Assembly: GCA_019636795.1 (NCBI GenBank)
Contig: JAHBWW010000001.1
Location: 248,001 to 312,000, forward strand
DNA: 64,000 nt
DNA from: Phycisphaeraceae bacterium
GTDB lineage: Bacteria; Planctomycetota; Phycisphaerae; Phycisphaerales; UBA1924
Direction: 5' to 3'
The translations under genes and the position numbers were made by a program. This document shows positions 1 to 9,599 of the stretch, one piece after another (position 1 is the first letter of the stretch; each line of letters starts with the position of its first letter). The notes under the pieces are model-generated. The model did not search any database and was not told the DNA's origin. It was given only the letters and a program-made list of their open reading frames with translations.

Positions 1-1184
1 CCGGCGCTGAGGAGAATTTCGCAGGCTGAGTGTCCGCTGTGCCGGGCGCGGTAGCCACCGGCGGGCCAGGCGATGAGGTCGCCGGGATTCGCTCGCACAC
101 TGTGCTCCAGCGCACCGTCGATCTGGCCAGCGTCTCGTGGTGTCGCGTCTGGGTCAGAAGGTGCGACGATTGGTCGAACTGCGCTGGACCGTGCGATCGC
201 GACGCAGGGAACGCCATCACACACGACTCGGCGCGCTGCAACGCCCTGGCGAACCCCGAGCACGCGCGAGATGGCTGCGCAGGAACCAGCGCAGAGCGAC
301 CAACCGGGCTCGATGACAACTTTTGCACCCGCTTCGACCAGCGGCAGAAGCAGCGCAGCGACCGCGCCGGCATACTCAGCCGGGGTTGGCGCGTCCTGGT
401 CCACTTCGTTGCTTGCGAACCCACCCCCAAGATTGAGCAGCGTGATCGGGTGGTTGCGCTTCATGAGCTGATCAGCCAGGCGCACGAAGCGCTCGACGCA
501 TGCGACGAAACTGTCGACAGTTCTGGCTTGCTCGCCAGCGTGCATGTGCAATCCTCGCAGGCGAAGGCGCGACTCATTGCCGAACTCATCGAAGAGCTCG
601 AGCGCGTGCTCGGCAGAAATGCCCCACGATCCATGGCCGGTCCCGCCGACGTCAACGGCGCAGATTGCGTTGCATGCGATGCGTACTCCGTTGGCAATGC
701 GAGAAATCTGCCGAAGTTCTGTGCCTGTTTCGACGCTGAACCACCCGATTGGTCCGCGGTAATATGGCGGGCGACCTTCGACCAGCCGGCCGGACTGAAA
801 CATCGGGCTGTAGAGCCCGTCGAGGGCAGCACGAACATCATCGTCGCTTCGCCCAAGACCGGCATAGACAACCCGCGTCATGGGCACGCCACTCAGCCAC
901 GCGCGCTCCAGATCGGTGCCAGATCGAATGCTCAGCCCCGCGCCACGCTTGGCCAGGTGATGAAGGACATGTGTGTTTGGAATGGCATCGACATCAAAAC
1001 TCACCATCGCCCGAAGTTCGGAAAACGCTTCGGCAAACGCATAGAAGCGCTCGACCATGGTGTCCACGTCGTAGATCACGATCGGCGACCCGACACGGGC
1101 GACCAGGGTTTCGGCCCGTAGTGTGCCGATGTTCAGGCCGCCTCGATCAACATGGATGTTCAAGTCCAGATCTCCGGCGTTCAT
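1..1184 (-). CDS. LysA-family (fold-type III PLP decarboxylase-like) protein, probable pseudoenzyme, 3' end outside window
   Basis: The minus-strand frame is open for 394 codons from an ATG at 1184 to the window edge. The layout matches diaminopimelate/ornithine decarboxylase-type barrels. It has an N-terminal GSPIVIYD segment (residues 32-39), a barrel strand with a following AKRGAGLSIRSGTDLERA stretch, GLHMHAGEQ (211-219) like the family GLHxHIGSQ, LNLGGGF (250-256), IEPGWSL (291-297) and a late GDLIAWPAGGY. In the family the Schiff-base lysine lies in YAxKAN; here that site reads FDVDA (63-67), so Asp66 replaces Lys. The Arg of EPGRS is Trp, and the Cys-containing CESGD motif is not seen. 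These changes suggest it cannot bind PLP in the usual way. Its first 38 bp overlap the end of the upstream rlmN-like gene, so translation may be coupled. Family membership is fairly secure; the function is unknown. Confidence 0.75.
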   Translation of the reverse strand, partial: MNAGDLDLNIHVDRGGLNIGTLRAETLVARVGSPIVIYDVDTMVERFYAFAEAFSELRAMVSFDVDAIPNTHVLHHLAKRGAGLSIRSGTDLERAWLSGVPMTRVVYAGLGRSDDDVRAALDGLYSPMFQSGRLVEGRPPYYRGPIGWFSVETGTELRQISRIANGVRIACNAICAVDVGGTGHGSWGISAEHALELFDEFGNESRLRLRGLHMHAGEQARTVDSFVACVERFVRLADQLMKRNHPITLLNLGGGFASNEVDQDAPTPAEYAGAVAALLLPLVEAGAKVVIEPGWSLCAGSCAAISRVLGVRQGVAARRVVCDGVPCVAIARSSAVRPIVAPSDPDATPRDAGQIDGALEHSVRANPGDLIAWPAGGYRARHSGHSACEILLSA

Positions 1185-2448
1185 GCAACATTGGTTCGGC
1201 CGATGACACTCGTGTTGAACCCGAGTCATCAATGGTCAGATTGACAAGGCGTCGGCGCCTGATCTCGGCCGAGCCGAGTTGTCCGCATGCGCCCATCATG
1301 TCGCGCCCTTTCGTGCGGCGACGCTTGACGTACACACCATAGCGCACGAGAGCGCCCATGAAGCGCTCGACGTCCGATTCCTCCGGCGCAGGCCACGGCG
1401 AGTTGCGGCGGGGGTTGTATGGAATCAGGTTCACAAGCCCGATCGGGACGCTTCGGCCCGGAGCCTTGCCGAAGGGTGCGAGATAGTCTGCGAGTTGAGC
1501 AGCGTGCTCGTCGGCATCATTGACGCCGGGGATGAGTACGTACTCGAAGCAGATCTTGCCGCTGGCGCGCATAGGAAAACGAAGGAGTGCATCGCGCAGA
1601 TCACTCATCGGCATCGCCCGGTTGATGGGCATGAGTTGCGATCGTATCTCGTCGTTGGGGGCGTTGATGCTCACCGCAAGCCCGAGCCGGCGGTAACCCT
1701 CCTCGCGCGTCAGGCCAGCGAGTTGGGCGAGTCCATCGATGCGTCCGACGGTCGAGACCGTGATATTGCTTGCGCCCAGTGCCGGGCCGTTGTGATCGCA
1801 CAGCACCCGAATCGCCTGCGCTACCGCGTCGAAGTTGTCGAGCGGTTCGCCCATACCCATGAACACGAGGTTATTGATTCGGCCCCCTTCGAGGTGCCCG
1901 ATCAGGTGCGTTGCGGTGAACCACTGTGCCACGATTTCTGAGGCCGAGAGACTGCGTACACGCCCCATCTGGGCTGTCTCGCAGAAAGTACATCCCATCG
2001 CGCAACCGACCTGGCTCGAGACGCACAGCGTGTGGGTCCGCTTTCCCAGCCGACCGATCATCGGAATGATGACCGATTCGGCCCAGAGGGTGTCGAGCCC
2101 GAAAGAAGCTTTGTTGGCGTCGTTTGGGAGGCCTCGAACGCGGGTCAGAAATTTGGTGGTCCGCCCTTCTGGTGTTTCTTCCTCCATGATCCGCCCGATG
2201 TCGCCGACGGATACAGTGGCGCGGGGCTGCCCACCCACCGCGATGACACCCGTGCGCCCCTCCCGATAGATTGACCGATACAGGGCCCTTGCCTGTTCAT
2301 GGCCCAGCCCTGGCACCCGAGCGAGGAACTCGCCAGATGTCAAGCCCAACGGATCAGGCAGGGACGCCTGCTCAGCGGAAGTTGGGCGGGTAAGGCTCAT
2401 AGATTCGAGAATCGTAGGCGAAGCACCCTCACAGGCCGGGCGGCTCAC
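1147..2448 (-). CDS. rlmN: RlmN-type radical SAM rRNA/tRNA adenine-C2 methyltransferase
   Basis: This 433-residue protein is a radical SAM enzyme of the RlmN/Cfr group, which methylates C2 of A2503 in 23S rRNA and A37 in some tRNAs. The SAM-cluster motif is CAMGCTFC (CxxxCxxC), followed by the FMGMGEPLDN stretch typical of RlmN. The C-terminal KGRDMMGACGQLG holds the resolving cysteine that becomes methylated in the mechanism. The usual N-terminal helical domain is present. The start used is a GTG with a GAAAGA upstream; an in-frame ATG at 2400 is a possible alternative, so the first 16 residues are uncertain. A tail of about 25 residues follows the usual end and overlaps the LysA-like start. 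RlmN versus the Cfr resistance enzyme cannot be settled by motif alone, but chromosomal context favours RlmN. Confidence 0.9.
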   Translation of the reverse strand: MSRPACEGASPTILESMSLTRPTSAEQASLPDPLGLTSGEFLARVPGLGHEQARALYRSIYREGRTGVIAVGGQPRATVSVGDIGRIMEEETPEGRTTKFLTRVRGLPNDANKASFGLDTLWAESVIIPMIGRLGKRTHTLCVSSQVGCAMGCTFCETAQMGRVRSLSASEIVAQWFTATHLIGHLEGGRINNLVFMGMGEPLDNFDAVAQAIRVLCDHNGPALGASNITVSTVGRIDGLAQLAGLTREEGYRRLGLAVSINAPNDEIRSQLMPINRAMPMSDLRDALLRFPMRASGKICFEYVLIPGVNDADEHAAQLADYLAPFGKAPGRSVPIGLVNLIPYNPRRNSPWPAPEESDVERFMGALVRYGVYVKRRRTKGRDMMGACGQLGSAEIRRRRLVNLTIDDSGSTRVSSAEPMLHERRRSGLEHPC

Positions 2449-2479
2449 TCTTTCGCAAGTCCACTTGTCAAAAGAACAC

Positions 2480-2507
2480 TTGGCAGGAAGTGAAAATGTT
2501 GTTATAG
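2480..2507 (+). promoter_or_regulatory. Sigma70-like promoter for the pseudopilin gene
   Basis: TTGGCA (2480-2485) and TTATAG (2502-2507) are separated by 16 bp, about 40 bp upstream of the ATG at 2551. The transcript would have a short leader carrying AGGGAAGGGAA as the ribosome binding site. The call is by consensus match only. Confidence 0.55.
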
Positions 2508-2550
2508 TGGCGTTCGTGCGGCCATTCGGTCGCAGGGAAGGGAACGCACG

Positions 2551-3369
2551 ATGGTCCGGGATCGGTCTTCCTCACAGGGCTTTACGCTCATTGAACTGTT
2601 AGTCGTGATCGCCATTATCGCGATCCTGATATCGCTCCTCCTTCCCGGCCTGAGCGGTGCCCGCAACGTTGCGTGGATGACTGTCTGCCAGTCACAGGTT
2701 CGCCAGATCGGTCTGGCCGGCACTCTTTATGCTCAGGACAACAAGGACAGGTACTGGAACACGCTCGATTGGGCACGCCGAGTGGAGAACGGCCGCCTCG
2801 TCCCTGGGCACCTGTACAACTATGTCGATTCCGTCCACGAAGTCACGGGGTGCCCCAAGAGCAAGCGACAGAACCCTTACGGCCGAGAGGGCAACCAACT
2901 TTTCAGTGACGGCTCAAACGCGCTCGACTTCGACTACTGCATGGTCGAAGGGATGCAGGGGGTCAACCTCTCGAGCCAGACTCAGGTCATGTATCTCGAT
3001 CGTGTGAATAAGTGGTACCACCCTGGCTCATGGACCTTTCTGACGGCAGAACAAGCTACGCTGTATCTGTCACCTTTTCGCTCCATCCCCATCTTCATCG
3101 AAGAGAGTTCGTGGTGGTACAACGGGCAGATCTTCGACGGCCGATGGGGCAATCTCGACCAGATTACCACGCGCCACGATCGCGGCGGCATGATCGGGTT
3201 TCTCGATGGCTCGGTCGAACTTTTCGTCGCCAACCTCAAGCATGATGAGTCGCGTCAGGAAGGCACTGACTGGGTTGCCAACGACGTCTTTGTGTTTTAT
3301 ATGCAACGCTGGCGGCGTGTCTATGCACCGATAACCCGGCCTTTTGGCTGGATCAACCGTCCACAGTGA
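2551..3369 (+). CDS. Planctomycete pseudopilin-like protein with prepilin N-terminal methylation domain
   Basis: The protein is 272 residues. Residues 9-33 carry the type IV prepilin leader: a short polar start, the peptidase site [18 protein letters not shown] (cleaved after Gly10 with Glu at mature position 5) and a long hydrophobic helix. The rest is a soluble domain with [14 protein letters not shown] near residue 210, resembling the H-X9-DG-type C-terminus of the large planctomycete family of secreted pilin-like proteins. Such proteins are processed by prepilin peptidase and anchored in or exported across the inner membrane. A strong purine-rich ribosome binding site precedes the ATG. 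It stands alone, with no pilus assembly genes beside it, so its role is unknown. A second member lies at 42163-43269. Confidence 0.85.
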   Translation: MVRDRSSSQGFTLIELLVVIAIIAILISLLLPGLSGARNVAWMTVCQSQVRQIGLAGTLYAQDNKDRYWNTLDWARRVENGRLVPGHLYNYVDSVHEVTGCPKSKRQNPYGREGNQLFSDGSNALDFDYCMVEGMQGVNLSSQTQVMYLDRVNKWYHPGSWTFLTAEQATLYLSPFRSIPIFIEESSWWYNGQIFDGRWGNLDQITTRHDRGGMIGFLDGSVELFVANLKHDESRQEGTDWVANDVFVFYMQRWRRVYAPITRPFGWINRPQ

Positions 3370-3450
3370 ACCTGCGACCACTCCACGGTCGGCCCGGACC
3401 AGGGGACGCACGCTCGATACCATCTCCCACACCTTGTGGGAGACTTGTGC

Positions 3451-4890
<1,440 letters not shown>

Positions 4891-4982
4891 AGCCTGGCTT
4901 GGCCGGGCCGAAGGCGAGCATTGCAATATTGAGACGGGAGAGGCGGGCCTGCGACGATGATCGCTGTGGGGTTGGTGATGAC

Positions 4983-5609
4983 TCAGCGTCTGCGGCGCGT
5001 GAAGCCGAGCGAGCCGAAGGCCAGCATGGCCGCGGAGGCTGGGGCGGGGATGATGCGGATGGTGGCGGTGGTGGTGATGAGTGACACGTCGGGGTCGGTT
5101 GTGCTCGTCCAATGATCTGGACCATCAAGATAGAACCAGCTCAAATATGGTATCGACTCATTTGTGAAAGGTCGCAAATCAACGTGCAGCAGACCAGTTG
5201 TTTGCGGAGTGGTTTCAATTTCAAACATCAACATCGGGATCGGATTGCGCTCGTCAATGTTGATGCCAGGGCCGTGTGGCTGCACCGTCATAAAATCACG
5301 CAGCCAAGGCCCATCCGGTGTGCCGCGATCAAGAATCAGCGCCAGGCCGTTGCGAAGTTGTGAGATGCTGGTGAATGCAGCAAGATCACCCGAAACTTCG
5401 ATGCTTCCCACAGCAGCATCCATGTTGCCAACGGTTTCCGGCACACTATCAATCTCATATATCGCCCACATCCAGACTTGGACAGTCTCACCTGCCATAA
5501 CGGTTTGAGGGGCTTCGAACCATGCGCGGAACACCTTGTCCTGAGCAAGAGCAAGGGATGGGATTGCGGCTATGAGACATGCTGCGAGGATGACGACGAG
5601 TCTCGTCAT
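4983..5609 (-). CDS. Secreted protein with PEP-CTERM-like sorting tail
   Basis: The protein is 208 residues and unrecognised in its middle. It has a clear signal peptide (MTRLVVILAACLIAAIPSLALAQ) and a C-terminal tripartite signal: IIPAPAS, a short hydrophobic stretch AAMLAFGSLGF, and the basic end TRRRR. This is the layout of PEP-CTERM proteins, which are handled by exosortase; Phycisphaerae often use PAP in place of PEP. The mature region is rich in beta-prone, acidic sequence, suggesting a surface or matrix protein. The ribosome binding site is GGAGG 8 bases before the ATG. Its promoter overlaps that of the divergent subtilase gene. No exosortase is in the window. Confidence 0.75.
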   Translation of the reverse strand: MTRLVVILAACLIAAIPSLALAQDKVFRAWFEAPQTVMAGETVQVWMWAIYEIDSVPETVGNMDAAVGSIEVSGDLAAFTSISQLRNGLALILDRGTPDGPWLRDFMTVQPHGPGINIDERNPIPMLMFEIETTPQTTGLLHVDLRPFTNESIPYLSWFYLDGPDHWTSTTDPDVSLITTTATIRIIPAPASAAMLAFGSLGFTRRRR

Positions 5610-5661
5610 GGCCGAAGCCTCCGAAAAGTGAGAATTCTTGTACGGTTAGTCCGAATTCCGA

Positions 5662-5690
5662 TTGCGTGTTCCGTATCCACTCAGTATGAT
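5662..5690 (+). promoter_or_regulatory. Promoter for the subtilase gene, overlapping an opposing promoter
   Basis: TTGCGT (5662-5667) and TATGAT (5685-5690) are separated by exactly 17 bp, about 40 bp before the chosen ATG at 5729. Its -10 shares bases 5685-5688 with the -10 of the minus-strand promoter. Confidence 0.6.
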
Positions 5691-5711
5691 GCATCCGCCC
5701 TGCGCCGTCAA
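5683..5711 (-). promoter_or_regulatory. Promoter for the PEP-CTERM-like gene
   Basis: On the minus strand, TTGACG (complement of 5706-5711) and CATACT (complement of 5683-5688) are 17 bp apart. Transcription would start near 5676, leaving a leader of about 67 nt. Confidence 0.55.
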
Positions 5712-5728
5712 CCTGAATGGAGGATTTT

Positions 5729-7315
5729 ATGGCATATTTTTATCGAATGATCAGTGTGGCCGCAGTTTTATTCGGTTGGTTTTTGCTGCCCGTGGGGGTG
5801 GCGTTCGGTCAGTTGGGCGGGGGATTCGGTAATATTGAGCCAACGCTTCTGGTCAACGATCCGCTGTTCCAATCTTCCACGTTGGCGCCGCACGGCCAGC
5901 ACTGGCTGCACTCAACCAAGGTGACCTATGCGTGGACGCTGGTCGGCTACAACACGCTCGATTATCCATACGCGATCGATCACAATGACCCAAACACCAC
6001 GATCGCAATCATCGATTCCGGCATTGACATGAATCATCCAGAGTTCGAGGGGAAGATTCATCCGGCGAGCGCGACGATTGTATACGGGGGGTTGCCACTG
6101 ATTGAAGGTTTCTGTCCTTGTGATCCTAATGATTTCGATCCTCCCGATCCTGATAATGGTCCCGTTGATGTTGAAGACCGGGTATGGATGGGAGGTGGTA
6201 CGCCACACGGCACGATTTCGGCTGGTCTTATTGGCGCATTGACTGACAACGAGACCGGCATCGCTGGTGTGTGCTGGGATTGTAGCTTGCTTATTATTAG
6301 AATTATGCCTGCGCAGCAATCCCCGTGTCGAGGTTGCAGACCATCAGCAACGTCTGTTGCTGCTTCTATTCGCTATGCTGCGGGCTGGAGCCCGGGTGAC
6401 AGCGAAGGAAATACGGCAGAGTGGGGTCCGGTACGGGCGCGTGTGATCTGCACTGCGTTCGAGGGCATTACTGGGTACAACAACACTGAGCAATTCTGCA
6501 ACGAAGAAGTCATAGATGATGTGCCTGTGATGAATCAAGTCAATGTTGCCATCGATCAGGCCTACGAGCGCGGCTGCATCATCATCGCTATCACCGGTAA
6601 CAGTGCGTCGACGCCGCAAGATCCCTGCTGGACTGATGACTACCCCGACGAACCGGCGTGCACCGCGGCGACCAGCGGCACGGCCACGAATTATCCGCTT
6701 GCGTGGCATCCGAAAACGATCACTGTCGGCGGTGCGTGCCGGACCGGGCAGGGATGGCATTGTCATTCGCGCATCAACCCATTGCGGTCGGCGCTGGGTT
6801 CGTGCAGGGCAAGTATCTTTCCTGATTATGACGACACAGATCATGTTCCTGTACTGAGCGTTGTCGCGCCGATTGAAGATATTGTGACGACGTTTGCGTA
6901 TGACGAAGTTTCAGAACAGGGCGCTGAATATGGCTTTCTGGACTCGTTTTCCGCTGGCACATCGTGGGCTTCGCCGCAGGTTGCGGGTATTGTGGCGTTG
7001 ATGCTGAAGGTGAATCCGGGCCTTTCTTTTGAAGATGTAAAGTGCATTCTGGAAGCAACTGCGACTGACATCGGGCCGACGGGATATGACAAGTGGACAG
7101 GTTATGGCCTCGTCAATGCGCGCGAGGCAGTGAAATATGCGATGATCCTCTGCATGCCCGCAAACTTTAATGGCGACGAGAGCATTGACACGCTCGACCC
7201 CATCGACTTTCTCATCGCCTACGGCCAGGGCGATGTTACAGCTGACCTTGACCTCGACGGAGAGCACACCGAAGCGGATCTGGCGATCTTTCTGAGCAGT
7301 TATCTTGCGGAGTGA
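5729..7315 (+). CDS. Secreted subtilisin-like serine protease with dockerin-like C-terminal repeats
   Basis: This is an S8-family protease of 528 residues. After a signal peptide (hydrophobic LLPVGVAFGQ) come the three catalytic blocks in order: Asp in IAIIDSGIDMNHPEF, His in GGTPHGTISAGL, and Ser in AGTSWASPQVAGIVALM, with the oxyanion Asn in IAITGNS. Many Cys pairs (CPCDPND, CWDC, CRGCR) suggest disulfides. The C-terminus reads NFNGDESIDTLDPIDFL and then DLDLDGEHTEADLAIFL, two EF-hand-like calcium repeats of the dockerin type common at the ends of planctomycete secreted proteins. ATG 5729 is preferred over 5717 because GGAGGA sits 4-5 bases upstream. Substrate and cell-surface attachment are unknown. 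Confidence 0.88.
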   Translation: MAYFYRMISVAAVLFGWFLLPVGVAFGQLGGGFGNIEPTLLVNDPLFQSSTLAPHGQHWLHSTKVTYAWTLVGYNTLDYPYAIDHNDPNTTIAIIDSGIDMNHPEFEGKIHPASATIVYGGLPLIEGFCPCDPNDFDPPDPDNGPVDVEDRVWMGGGTPHGTISAGLIGALTDNETGIAGVCWDCSLLIIRIMPAQQSPCRGCRPSATSVAASIRYAAGWSPGDSEGNTAEWGPVRARVICTAFEGITGYNNTEQFCNEEVIDDVPVMNQVNVAIDQAYERGCIIIAITGNSASTPQDPCWTDDYPDEPACTAATSGTATNYPLAWHPKTITVGGACRTGQGWHCHSRINPLRSALGSCRASIFPDYDDTDHVPVLSVVAPIEDIVTTFAYDEVSEQGAEYGFLDSFSAGTSWASPQVAGIVALMLKVNPGLSFEDVKCILEATATDIGPTGYDKWTGYGLVNAREAVKYAMILCMPANFNGDESIDTLDPIDFLIAYGQGDVTADLDLDGEHTEADLAIFLSSYLAE

Positions 7316-7402
7316 GTGTGTGTGCGGCGGGGTGTGGTGGTTTGACGACGATTCACCCGGACCTTCGAGCGCTCGCGCGCAGGGAAGTCCGGTTGCAAGT
7401 GT

Positions 7403-7500
7403 GCGCCCGAAGATCCGGCGTCTGTGCAAGGGCAGGGCGCGCCCGAAGATCCGGCGTCTGGGCAAGAGCAGGGGCGTGCCCGGAGATCCGATGTCGGGGC
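7403..7500. repeat. Imperfect tandem repeat, about 36-bp unit, 2.6 copies
   Basis: The core gcgcccgaagatccggcgtc starts at 7403 and again at 7439. A more diverged third copy (gtgcccggagatccgatgtc) starts at 7476. It lies in the 199-bp gap between the subtilase and the ABC exporter, where no credible gene was found. Confidence 0.7.
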
Positions 7501-7514
7501 GGAGGATTGCGAAG

Positions 7515-9485
7515 TCAGGTCAGGGTTGTTTCGCCGGTCTGGATGCGCAGCAGCTCGGCGTAGCGGCCGTCGATTTCGAGCAGGTGTTCGTGTGTGCCGA
7601 TCTCGCGGATGGCGCCGTCTTCGAGGACGACGATTCGGTCGGCGTGGCGGATGGTGCTCAGGCGGTGGGCGATGACGAAGCAGGTGCGCGAAGCCATGAG
7701 CGTTGTCAGGGCGTTCTGGATGAGGCGTTCGGATTCGCTGTCGAGATTGCTGGTGGCTTCGTCGAGGATGAGAATGTGCGGGTCGGCGAGGATGGCGCGG
7801 GCGATGGCGATGCGTTGTTTCTGGCCGCCGCTGAGTTTGACGCCGCGCTCGCCGATGCGGGCAGCAAAGCCATCGGGCAGGTCGGTGATGAAGGCGTATG
7901 CGTTGGCGATGCGTGCAGCGTGTTCGATGTCGGCCTGGGTGGCGTCGCGGCGTGCGTAGGCGATGTTCTGAGCGATGGAACCATCAAAGAGAAAGACATC
8001 CTGCTCGACGATGCCGAGGAGGCTGCGGTAGTTGCGAGCGTCGAGTGTGCGCAGATCTGCCCCATCGAGGCGGATCGTGCCTTTGGTCGGGTCGTAAAAG
8101 CGTGCGACGAGGTTGCAGAGAGTGGTTTTGCCAGCACCACTGGGGCCGACGAGGGCGATGGTTTCGCCGGACTGGACATCGAGGTTGATGTCGCGCAGCA
8201 CCCAGCGCGGGTCGAGGCTGCGTTCGGGATAGGCGAACCAGACGTTTTCGAAAGTGATGCGTCCTTGGACCTGGGCGGGGTTGATTGGTGTCGGCGAGGC
8301 TGGGGCGACGGAGGCGAACTCGCGTTCTTCGGCGAGCAGGTCGAGGGCGCGGTCGAACCCGGCGAGATTGTTCTGGATGCCGGTGGCGCTGGCGACGAGG
8401 GCTTCGAGCGGGCCGAGGAGCATAAGGAGGTAGGCGCTGAACATCATGACATCGCCGATGGTCATGGTGTCGGCGGGGTTGACGACGCGCGATCCGCCAT
8501 AGAGCAGGACGGCGACCGAGGCGATGGGGATGATGAACTGCCACGCGACTTCGAGCAGGCGTGCCCACCACCACGTGAAGAGTTCCTGCCTGGCCATGAA
8601 GTGGTTGCTGCGGACGAAGCGGGATGATTCGGCGTTGGTGCGATTGAAGCCGCGGACGACTCGGATGCCGCCGAAGGCCTCGGTGGTCTGGGCGTCGATG
8701 CCTTGTCTGGCGGCGCGAATGTCGTGGTAGAGCGGGCGGATGCGTGCGATCCAGGTCTTGTGCGTTGCCCAGATGATCGGGATGAGCACGAGCGAGCCGA
8801 TGAGCATGCGCCAATCGACAACGGCGAGGATGGCGAGCGTGCCAACGAGTTGAGTGAGGGCTCTCCAGGGGTTGTAAAGCATGCTGAAGAGGAGTTCGGC
8901 CGCCCCTCCGGCGTCTTCGCGCAGGAGGCTGGCGACTCCGCCGCTTTTGAGTTCGTGGATGCGGTGCATGGGGAGGTGCACAGCGTGGTCGAAGACGCGA
9001 CGGCGGAGCAGGACCTGGAGTCGTTTGGAGAGGCGCGTCATCTGCCAGCGGCCCCAGAGACCGATGACGACCATGAACAGAGTGTTGACGAGCAATGCGC
9101 CTGAGAGGAGCCAGAGAAGAGCGCGGCGTGCTTCGGGAGTGGAGTCGCGATACGGGATGAAGTCAGGAAGCCCGGCCGGGCCGGGGTTGTCGGTCAGGAT
9201 GTAGTCGATGACGACCTTGGTCGACGCTGGCATGAGAAGCGCGAGGCCGGTTGAGAGGCTGAGTGTGGCCAGGGCGGCGGCAATCAGGAGGCGATGGCCT
9301 CGGGCGAGCGCGAAAAACGCGGCGAAGAGTGCGATGAACGAGCGCTTGCGGGCGGCGGGCTTTGGTTGACCTGTCGGGCCGACGTCCGAGACCCGGTCTC
9401 GTTCATGCGCATTCTTTCGGCGGGCGCGGTAGTCGTGAAATCGGCTCTTGCTGCTGCGGGGGAACATGCAGCATCGTAGAAGCAT
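7515..9485 (-). CDS. ABC exporter half-transporter (MsbA/ABCB type)
   Basis: The 656 residues form a fused permease-ATPase of the type I exporter class, expected to work as a homodimer in the inner membrane. The N-terminal half has about six membrane helices. The C-terminal nucleotide-binding domain shows Walker A GPSGAGKTT, a Q-loop (GIVEQDVFLF), signature LSGGQKQRIAIARAI, Walker B ILILDEATS and a switch His in IAHRLS. Lipid A/lipid or drug export is typical of the family, but the substrate cannot be told from sequence. The first ATG is used; an internal ATG at 9467 is possible. The basic N-terminus lacks a signal peptide, as expected. Confidence 0.88.
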   Translation of the reverse strand: MLLRCCMFPRSSKSRFHDYRARRKNAHERDRVSDVGPTGQPKPAARKRSFIALFAAFFALARGHRLLIAAALATLSLSTGLALLMPASTKVVIDYILTDNPGPAGLPDFIPYRDSTPEARRALLWLLSGALLVNTLFMVVIGLWGRWQMTRLSKRLQVLLRRRVFDHAVHLPMHRIHELKSGGVASLLREDAGGAAELLFSMLYNPWRALTQLVGTLAILAVVDWRMLIGSLVLIPIIWATHKTWIARIRPLYHDIRAARQGIDAQTTEAFGGIRVVRGFNRTNAESSRFVRSNHFMARQELFTWWWARLLEVAWQFIIPIASVAVLLYGGSRVVNPADTMTIGDVMMFSAYLLMLLGPLEALVASATGIQNNLAGFDRALDLLAEEREFASVAPASPTPINPAQVQGRITFENVWFAYPERSLDPRWVLRDINLDVQSGETIALVGPSGAGKTTLCNLVARFYDPTKGTIRLDGADLRTLDARNYRSLLGIVEQDVFLFDGSIAQNIAYARRDATQADIEHAARIANAYAFITDLPDGFAARIGERGVKLSGGQKQRIAIARAILADPHILILDEATSNLDSESERLIQNALTTLMASRTCFVIAHRLSTIRHADRIVVLEDGAIREIGTHEHLLEIDGRYAELLRIQTGETTLT

Positions 9486-9527
9486 GCAGCAACTCTTGTT
9501 GAAACGTGGATCAGGCAGGCAAGTGAG

Positions 9528-9556
9528 TTGTGCCGGGGGGCCAAATGCCGTATGGT
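9528..9556 (+). promoter_or_regulatory. Candidate promoter for the symporter gene
   Basis: TTGTGC (9528-9533) and TATGGT (9551-9556) are 17 bp apart, placing a start near 9563 and a leader of about 37 nt before the ATG at 9600. Confidence 0.4.
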
Positions 9557-9599
9557 GGTGCGGTTGGCGTGTACCTTCTCAATGGAGTTTGGAGATAAC

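Noticed and set aside
30-1121. Long plus-strand ORF of 363 codons
   Set aside because: It lies opposite the LysA-like gene, whose frame has family motifs and no stop for 394 codons; the plus frame has none.
4891-4982. Possible short decayed copy of the PEP-CTERM tail after asnS
   Set aside because: Only about 15 bp (gccgaaggc-agcat) match the real tail at about 5020; too short to support a duplication.
7305-8627. Plus-strand ORF of 440 codons
   Set aside because: It is antisense to the ABC exporter, whose Walker, signature and switch motifs are intact; the plus frame is low-complexity Asp/Val/Gly.
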